A stretch of 36,164 bases of DNA from Saccoglossus kowalevskii (lineage: Eukaryota > Hemichordata > Enteropneusta > Harrimaniidae), in NCBI RefSeq assembly GCF_000003605.2, contig NW_003152757.1, forward strand, positions 70,258 to 106,421, written 5' to 3'. The notes below the pieces were generated by a model, which made no database searches, was not told the DNA's origin, and saw only the letters and a program-made list of their open reading frames with translations. The translations under genes and the position numbers were made by a program. Shown here in pieces: positions 30,213 to 36,164 of this stretch (position 1 is the stretch's first letter; the number at the start of each line of letters is the position of its first letter).

Positions 30213-31187
30213 ATGACCCATCGAAAGAAAAACGGGAATGTTCCTTGGTCGGCACTGTCGTCGCAGTCGAGTCGTCGCTCGGTGTACCACGTTTGGAACA
30301 TGAGATCAGCACGGTCGCCAACACCAACCGATCTACCGATCGTGGATCTTCGGTATACTGGACGGCGGCCCGCAATACATCGATGGAAATCTATAATGCG
30401 TAAGATTCCTCCAACATGGAAAAGCGGAACGAAAGCTGTAGATAAATCTACGGACTGTCTCCCTTCTATTTCCGCTCCGCCGGCGAGGCGACGTCGTTCC
30501 GGAGTGTCCATGTTTGACCCACATCGACAAGATAAGGGGGACGGTGTGATAGACGTTCGCCGATTCAGTCCTTTGGAAAAACTGGAAAAGAAGGGACAAA
30601 AATCGAATAAAAAACGAGTGGTGTTTGTGGAGCCGGGCCAATCAAGGAGTTTACCAGCGTCTTCTTCATTTTCGTTTCCGTTCACGTTGCCGTCATTTCA
30701 CACACAGAGGGCGACAGGCGGAATTTCCCCGTACCGACAGAACCATAAAATGCGTAGATGGACGCCAATACAGTTATCCGGTGAAATGCAAGAACAACTA
30801 GAAGACTCATGTGAAGCCTTGAATCGGGTCGCGTTGTTGAAATGGAGAGACATACGCGACGTGAGAGTCTCTGCGAAAAGACCAGGAACCGACAAAAGCG
30901 AACTTGACGAAAGGGACCAAGTTCCGAAGAAACTTCTGGTTTCACAAGAACTTAGGAAGGTGATTGAGGAAGACTATTCAACGCTAGCCCAAAGGTTGCC
31001 AAGACTACATATCCTCAAAGACAAAGAGTTGGAAAATCTGACGACTGGGCGTCCGGAAGACTTTGGAGGAGAAGTCGACAAGCAGGGAAGAATAAAGGAA
31101 TGGATATCGGATGTGAATAGTATTGAGAAAAACGACATGATACCGGTAATATTTACAGATGGTGGCCGAGCACAACACGTCGAGTAA
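30213..31187 (+). CDS. Basic, largely disordered 324-residue protein of unknown family
   Basis: This is the only convincing gene in the window. The frame is open from 30174, but the first ATG is at 30213, with A at -3, and the stop is TAA at 31185-31187. Codon use and higher GC separate it from its surroundings. The N-terminal half (1-170) is rich in Arg, Lys, Ser and Pro and is probably disordered, with an ARRRRSG cluster at 91-97 that could be a nuclear-localisation signal. KKRVVF at 133-138 fits the RVxF motif by which proteins dock on protein phosphatase 1. Residues 188-275 are charged and probably helical (for example SQELRKVIEEDYSTLAQRL). The C-terminus is acidic to mixed. I recognise no catalytic domain or family. 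It may be intronless, or the single coding exon behind a 5' intron. The antisense frame 30053-30685 is a shadow. Confidence 0.8.
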   Translation: MTHRKKNGNVPWSALSSQSSRRSVYHVWNMRSARSPTPTDLPIVDLRYTGRRPAIHRWKSIMRKIPPTWKSGTKAVDKSTDCLPSISAPPARRRRSGVSMFDPHRQDKGDGVIDVRRFSPLEKLEKKGQKSNKKRVVFVEPGQSRSLPASSSFSFPFTLPSFHTQRATGGISPYRQNHKMRRWTPIQLSGEMQEQLEDSCEALNRVALLKWRDIRDVRVSAKRPGTDKSELDERDQVPKKLLVSQELRKVIEEDYSTLAQRLPRLHILKDKELENLTTGRPEDFGGEVDKQGRIKEWISDVNSIEKNDMIPVIFTDGGRAQHVE

Positions 31188-31451
31188 TTGTAACTATTAA
31201 TTAACCGAAACGTATTGAGTAATTGTGATTGTTATAGTGTATGTAATAGTGACAGTCGCCGAGCAGCATATTTGTAAATTTCGTGACGGTGGAAACAAAC
31301 ACTGTATTTTAAAAGCTTTGTATGGAACCTATATGGAAACCGACACGGGCGGCGAGTGTTGCACTTTAATGACATTGTGATACTCAATATACTACCACTC
31401 AATATATCACTCAAATATTCATTATATTCAGTCACATGAAATTATCAGTAA

Positions 31452-31457
31452 AATAAA
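31452..31457 (+). terminator. Poly(A) signal candidate
   Basis: AATAAA lies 265 bases after the stop codon of the 324-residue gene, followed by a T/G-containing stretch within 30-50 bases (ATGTACTTTTAG, then GGTTTGTAAAC). This is a plausible cleavage signal giving a 3' UTR of about 280 bases. AATAAA is common in AT-rich DNA, so other copies downstream (for example near 31756) are possible. Confidence 0.45.
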
Positions 31458-32338
31458 TTCCAGTAATGCATGTACTTTTAGAATGGTTTGTAAACTTTGC
31501 ATATAAAATAATTTAATTCCCAGTGACCAATAATTACGTAGACGTTGCATATTAATTGTTTACCGGGACTTGGTCTAATTTGGCGACAATTTAATAATGC
31601 GAAATGTTTTGAAATATGTACATAACTAATAAGTAAAATAAGTTAACCATTTAATATTCACAAAAGCCATTAATGACCTCAGCCTTATAATGAACTGTAT
31701 AATATAATTATGTTTTCTATTGTAATTTAACCATAACGCGAAAGTTCTGTCAAAATAAATAATCACGAATTACTATATAATTCACTTTGATAGCATTTAT
31801 ATAGTGATGGGCTGAATTTTCGAAAATGTTAATTAAACGTTGAAACAATGGTTTCAGCCTCACATTTCATTTTGTGTTTCGTTATCAAAGAGTTTCGACG
31901 CGTGTTGATTCGTTCCCCTAAAATATACATACTGGGATCAACATAACTGTATATATCTGTATCTGGTATATATTGGTGGTTTATAACTGTATAACTCACG
32001 TATGAGACATATAAACATATTATCGCTATATCATAATTATGTAGTGGAATCGATCACTGTGAGATGTCACCACGTTTACCAAACTCTCTTTGTTTCGGTA
32101 TTTCTTGTTGACTGACAAACAACTGTATAAAATAATTTGTTCTATAATTTTATTATAAATTTAGTTACATGTATAAAGTGCAGTGTGGCAATGTCATCGA
32201 CCGCAAATAACCGGAAAACTCAGGGCGATGAAACAGTTCTACTCGATTTCAAATCAAATCAATGTTGTAATTTAATAAATGTTCAAATATATCAATTATA
32301 TTCCAAATAAGGTGTATAAGCATTTATGAATGTCTTTA
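31458..32338. other. AT-rich non-coding stretch
   Basis: No ORF or repeat can be supported downstream of the gene's probable 3' end. Confidence 0.5.
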
Positions 32339-32383
32339 TATATGACTGTGTTGTATATGACTGTGTTGTATATGACGGCTGTT
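32339..32383. repeat. 15-bp tandem repeat, about 2.7 copies
   Basis: The unit TATATGACTGTGTTG starts at 32339, 32354 and 32369, the last copy diverging after TATATGAC. It produces the MTVLYMTVLY start of a spurious plus-strand ORF. Confidence 0.85.
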
Positions 32384-32425
32384 CGCATAATTCTGAGGCA
32401 TATCTCGGATAGGTGTATATACAAT

Positions 32426-32520
32426 ATGTTTCAAATTATATGTATTGTATGTACTGTATATATTATGTTTCAAATTATATGTATTGTATGTACTGTATAT
32501 TTTATGTTTCAAATATTTTA
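32426..32520. repeat. 39-bp tandem repeat, about 2.5 copies
   Basis: Units starting ATGTTTCAAATTATATGTAT begin at 32426, 32465 and 32504. The first two are nearly identical and the third is cut short. The sequence is unrelated to the 39-bp satellite at 16.7 kb despite the same period. Confidence 0.9.
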
Positions 32521-32555
32521 TATTATTGCGTACTATTTTCATGACATTTATACTT

Positions 32556-32591
32556 CATTCGCGATTACCAAAACTTTAAAACAAATACCAG
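32556..32591. repeat. Second copy of a dispersed 36-37-bp repeat
   Basis: CATTCGCGATTACCAA followed by ACTTTAAAA and AAATACCAG matches 24507-24543 with about three substitutions and one indel, in the same orientation. Similarity does not extend clearly into the flanks, so this is a short conserved core or a relic of a larger element. Confidence 0.55.
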
Positions 32592-33548
32592 CAAATAAAT
32601 AAATAATAATACACGTATTAAAAAAAATAGTGTAGTATAAAAAAACAAAATATAATTTCTAGAATGTGAGATATATATACAGAGAGTTCACCTGCAGCAC
32701 ATCAGCGTCTGGCCAACTCTTCCGATAACGTCACGGCCAAAGGTTAACCGGAATAAACGCGCTCATAAACAGAACACTTCGAAAAGCACAACACTTACGA
32801 TGTCAACTGATGTACAGGGGTATACTTACAAACGCGTTTAACCTACAAATATACTTTGAAACGATTTTGATTGTGGGTGTGGTTTGATTATGTCTGTGAT
32901 TTTTTTTTCAAATTCAATCTGTTAAATTTCAGCACTTCAGCAGCTTCAAGGAAGTTGACAATTTTTCTGCAACCTAAAACTTGACACATCCACATGCTAC
33001 TATATACATTCCCATACAGTCCTTGTAAAACGCTAATATGAAACCAGACATTTAGACATGTAATGTAATTATCTTCTTTGCAGAAGCGGCATAGTAGTCA
33101 AACATGAACTGATCAAAATATTATTTTCAAATACTGAAGTTGAGGGCGTAATTCACATCCACCACAAATAAAATTGCGGCCTTGTATGTTTCAAGCAAAT
33201 TGACGTGCACTGCTTTGGATCAAATGGATGAACCAAACGTAAACCAATAACTGCTAGAACCACGATTTTCTGTGAAAAACCCAGGTTACGTTATTGATAA
33301 TGAGCACATGTGCATTCTATGTATCCATGGCGGTGTTTGGGTGGGCAGTCGACAACAGAATGTGAATAACGCCCTCTCTAACAACGCTGTGGAACCAAGG
33401 CGAGGAAATTATACCTCATACGGCGATATATATTTAAATAAGCCTAGATTATATCTTATATGGGCATTTTATATGGAAATATTTCATCCAATCCCAAACA
33501 AAATAATTTTATCGATGTGTAATTTAAAAACACTATACAATACTGATA
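32592..33548. other. Non-coding stretch leading into the 68-bp satellite
   Basis: No gene is supported. The plus-strand frame at 33272-33583 (103 codons) has some protein-like composition at its start (HMCILCIHGGVWVGSRQQNV) but runs into the first satellite unit and ends there, so its C-terminus at least is repeat-derived. Confidence 0.4.
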
Positions 33549-35177
33549 TTTCACTGAGCGAACTTGATGATTCCATCAAATAAACGACAAGTGAATACAG
33601 GGTGTCAATACTTGTTTCACTGAGCAAACTTGATGATTCCATCAAATAAATGACAAGTGCATACAGGGGGTATCAACACTTGTTTCACTGAGCAAACTTG
33701 ATGATTCCATCAAATAAATGACAAGTGAATACAGGGGGTATCAAAACTTGTTTCACTGAGCAAACTTAATGATTCCATCAAATAAATGACAAGTGCATAC
33801 AGGGGGTATCAAAACTTGTTTCACTGAGCAAACTTAATGATTCCATCAAATAAACGACAAGTGAATACAGGGTGTCAACACTTGTTTCACTGAGCAAACT
33901 TGATGATTCCATCAAATAAATGACAAGTGCATACAGGGGGTATCAACACTTGTTTCACTGAGCAAACTTGATGATTCCATCAAATAAATGACAAGTGAAT
34001 ACAGGGTGTATCAAAACTTGTTTCACTGAGCAAACTTGATGATTCCATCAAGTGAATGACAAGCGAATACAGGGAGTATCAACATTTGTTTCACTGAGCA
34101 AACTTGATGATTCCATTAAGTGAATGACAAGTGAATACAGGGGGTATCAATACTTGTTTCATTGAGCAAACTTGATGATTCCATCAAGTGAATGACAAGT
34201 GCATACAGGGGGTAACAAAACTTGTTTCACTGAGCAAACTCGATGATTCCATCAAATAAATGACAAGTGCATACAGGGAGTATCAACACTTGTTTCACTG
34301 AGCAAACTTGATTTCATCAAATAAATGACAAGTGAATACAGGGTGTATCAAAACTTGTTTCATTGAGCAAACTTGATGATTCCATCAAATAAATGACAAG
34401 TGAATACAGGGTGTATCAATACTTGTTTCACTGAGCAAACTTGATGATTCCATCAAATAAATGACAAGTGAATACAGGGTGTATCAATACTTGTTTCACT
34501 GAGCAAACTTGATGATTCCATCAAATAAATGACAAGTGAATACATGGGATATCAACACTTGTTTCACTGAGCAAACTTGATGATTCCATCAAATAAATGA
34601 CAAGTGAGTACAGGGGGTATCAACACTTGTTTCACTGAGCAAACTTGATGATTCCATCAAATAAATGACAAGTGAATACAGGGGGTATCAACACTTGTTT
34701 CACTGAGCAAACTTGATGATTCCATCAAATAAATGACAAGTGCATACAGAGGGTATCAACACTTGTTTCACTGAGCAAACTTGATGATTCCATCAAGTGA
34801 ATGACAAGTGAATACAGGGAGTATCAACATTTGTTTCACTGAGCAAACTTGATGATTCCATCAAATAAATGACAAGTGCATACAGGGGGTATCAACACTT
34901 GTTTCACTGAGCGAACTTGATGATTCCATCAAATAAATGACAAGTGAAAACAGGGGGTATCAACACTTGTTTCACTAAGCAAACTTGATGATTCCATCAA
35001 ATAAATGACAAGTGAATACAGGGTGTATCAAAACTTGTTTCACTGAGCAAACTTAATGATTCCATCAAATAAATGACAAGTGCATACAGGGGGTATCAAT
35101 ACTTGTTTCACTGAGCAAACTTGATGATTCCATCAAATAAATGACAAGTGAATACAGGGGGTATCAACACTTGTTTC
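33549..35177. repeat. 68-bp satellite, 24 copies, each unit able to form a hairpin
   Basis: Twenty-four head-to-tail units start at 33549, 33615, 33683 and so on to 35106. Nearly all are 68 bp; two are 66 bp (33549 and 33819) and one 65 bp (34293). Each unit begins TTTCACTGAGCAAACTTGAT. Within each repeat, CACTTGT and ACAAGTG form a 7-bp inverted pair 37 bases apart that encloses a second perfect pair, TTGATG/CATCAA with a 4-base loop; ATAC and GTAT also pair around the G-run. Units 1-3 and 5-7 share the same variants, including the 66-bp form, which points to a four-unit (about 270 bp) block duplication. Stray ORFs at its edges are by-products. Confidence 0.95.
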
Positions 35178-36164
35178 CATGGAAAAATAGCTTTGAATAC
35201 GAATTGGTCAAGATACATACAACTGAGGTTCATAATTAAGAAACTATTTCGGGTACCCCAACTGTTATCAAACAAACAAATAACCATCGATACGGAATGA
35301 TTATCAAGAGTGCATTCATAAATGGGCGCCCTCACGTTTACTTCAATTTGATACTGTTCCTAGTATGAGATTGAAATCACGTATTATGTGGCTAGGGACA
35401 TACGTTGGATAGATTACTGTTGACACTCGGGGGTCACACAGTACCTTAATTTAGAAGGTGTTTTTGTGGAAGCAGTCGTGCATGATTAACATACTAATTG
35501 GACTTTTAATATGATACCACTTTAAAATAATTATTTTAAACTCAACGCATAATATGATTCAGAGTATCAGAGAAAACCTAATCTGTGCACTGAATATAGG
35601 TTACGGTGTGGAGACACTGGCAGGTGGGTTTTGTCATTCAGACTACCATTCAGAGTTTGATACCATGTATACTAACCAGGCCGAAAGAGGACAAACATGC
35701 CACACACCTGAGGGACCATTTGTTATTATCTGTAGAACGAATGAAACGAAAATAGCATGAGGTCAAAACGTTATCAAAGACGGGATTATAAATGGTGTCA
35801 CAAATGTATGGAATATAAATTATGCTGAGTCGTACTTATCACGTTTAAACATAACTCTCAACAATATTTATTTGTGTGCATACAGTCCATACATGACTAC
35901 GACTATGTTATATATAAGACTCCGAATTGATTCATCCCCAGCACTACAAAAATAACCCATGAACATGTAATTTTTACAAACACACCTACATAATGTTCGC
36001 TTTGAGTTTGTAAAAATTAAAACATTGCTACCAGCTTAAAACACCACAATCATCATACAGCGGCGCACGTCCACATTCCATGTAAACATAGTATTTTACA
36101 CATGTTGCATACATCGCATGAGACCCATATCACAAATGACTCGGCACTTTAATTGAGTTACAGT
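35178..36164. other. Non-coding stretch with one unrecognised ORF
   Basis: A plus-strand frame at 35554-35760 is open for 68 codons with fairly balanced composition (for example GVETLAGGFCHSDYHSEFD and QTCHTPEGPFV). I find no known domain, and the internal CAG|GTGGGT donor-like site leaves its structure open. The remainder is AT-rich with nothing to report. Confidence 0.3.

Noticed and set aside
30053-30685. 210-codon minus-strand ORF opposite the 324-residue gene
   Set aside because: It is a shadow frame. The plus strand has the better start context, the longer frame, a poly(A) signal and more protein-like composition; the antisense ORF begins inside the sense coding region and ends in AT-rich DNA.
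33549-35177. CRISPR-like array of regular repeats
   Set aside because: Units are contiguous and alike over their whole length, with no unique spacers, and the DNA is clearly eukaryotic; it is a satellite.
35554-35760. 68-codon plus-strand ORF as a gene
   Set aside because: Composition is fairly balanced, but there is no known domain, no promoter or splice support, and nothing to distinguish it from chance.

Overview
This is a stretch of eukaryotic, most likely animal, nuclear DNA. It is clearly AT-rich and gene-poor, with long non-coding tracts, several tandem arrays, decayed transposon pieces and an internal assembly gap (205 N). The decayed LINE tail, the short terminal-inverted-repeat elements and the minisatellite density fit an invertebrate genome. 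A lophotrochozoan such as a mollusc is my best guess, but nothing in the window proves the lineage. There are no operons, rRNA, tRNA or CRISPR features.

Layout. 1-3.5 kb: non-coding. 3585-3881: a short non-autonomous DNA transposon (MITE) with 23-bp terminal inverted repeats. 5.87-6.30 kb: a minus-strand reading frame broken by one stop. 6.82-6.9 kb: a 36-bp duplication. 9.48-9.59 kb: a diverged 64-bp duplication. 10,366-10,618: the 5'-truncated 3' end of a LINE, with a perfect 14-bp target-site duplication. 14.2-15.5 kb: two minus-strand open stretches. The second (15,246-15,533) resembles the part of a type-B carboxylesterase/cholinesterase that carries the catalytic His. 16,670-17,447: a 39-bp minisatellite with a detached remnant at 17.94-18.03 kb. 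19.7-20.3 kb: two tandem CRE sites, a TATA box and a small ORF. 22.69-24.2 kb: a 35-bp, nearly C-free satellite containing the gap. 24.37-24.59 kb: a possible inverted-repeat element. 25.3 kb: a G-quadruplex motif. 25.94-25.98 kb: a CCAAT/E-box cluster. 28.07-28.21 kb: a 20-bp minisatellite. 30,213-31,187: the one convincing protein-coding gene. 32.3-32.5 kb: small tandem repeats. 33,549-35,177: a 24-copy, 68-bp satellite.

Genes. The best gene is an intronless (or last-exon) coding region for a 324-residue basic, largely disordered protein of unknown family. It has a good start context, a poly(A) signal 265 bases past the stop and a PP1-docking-like RVVF motif. The rest of the coding signal is small ORFs, possible isolated exons or relics, which are flagged with low confidence. 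I see no multi-gene pathway. The strongest structural stories are the tandem arrays, three of which are built from higher-order or length-variant units, and the precisely bounded LINE and MITE insertions.
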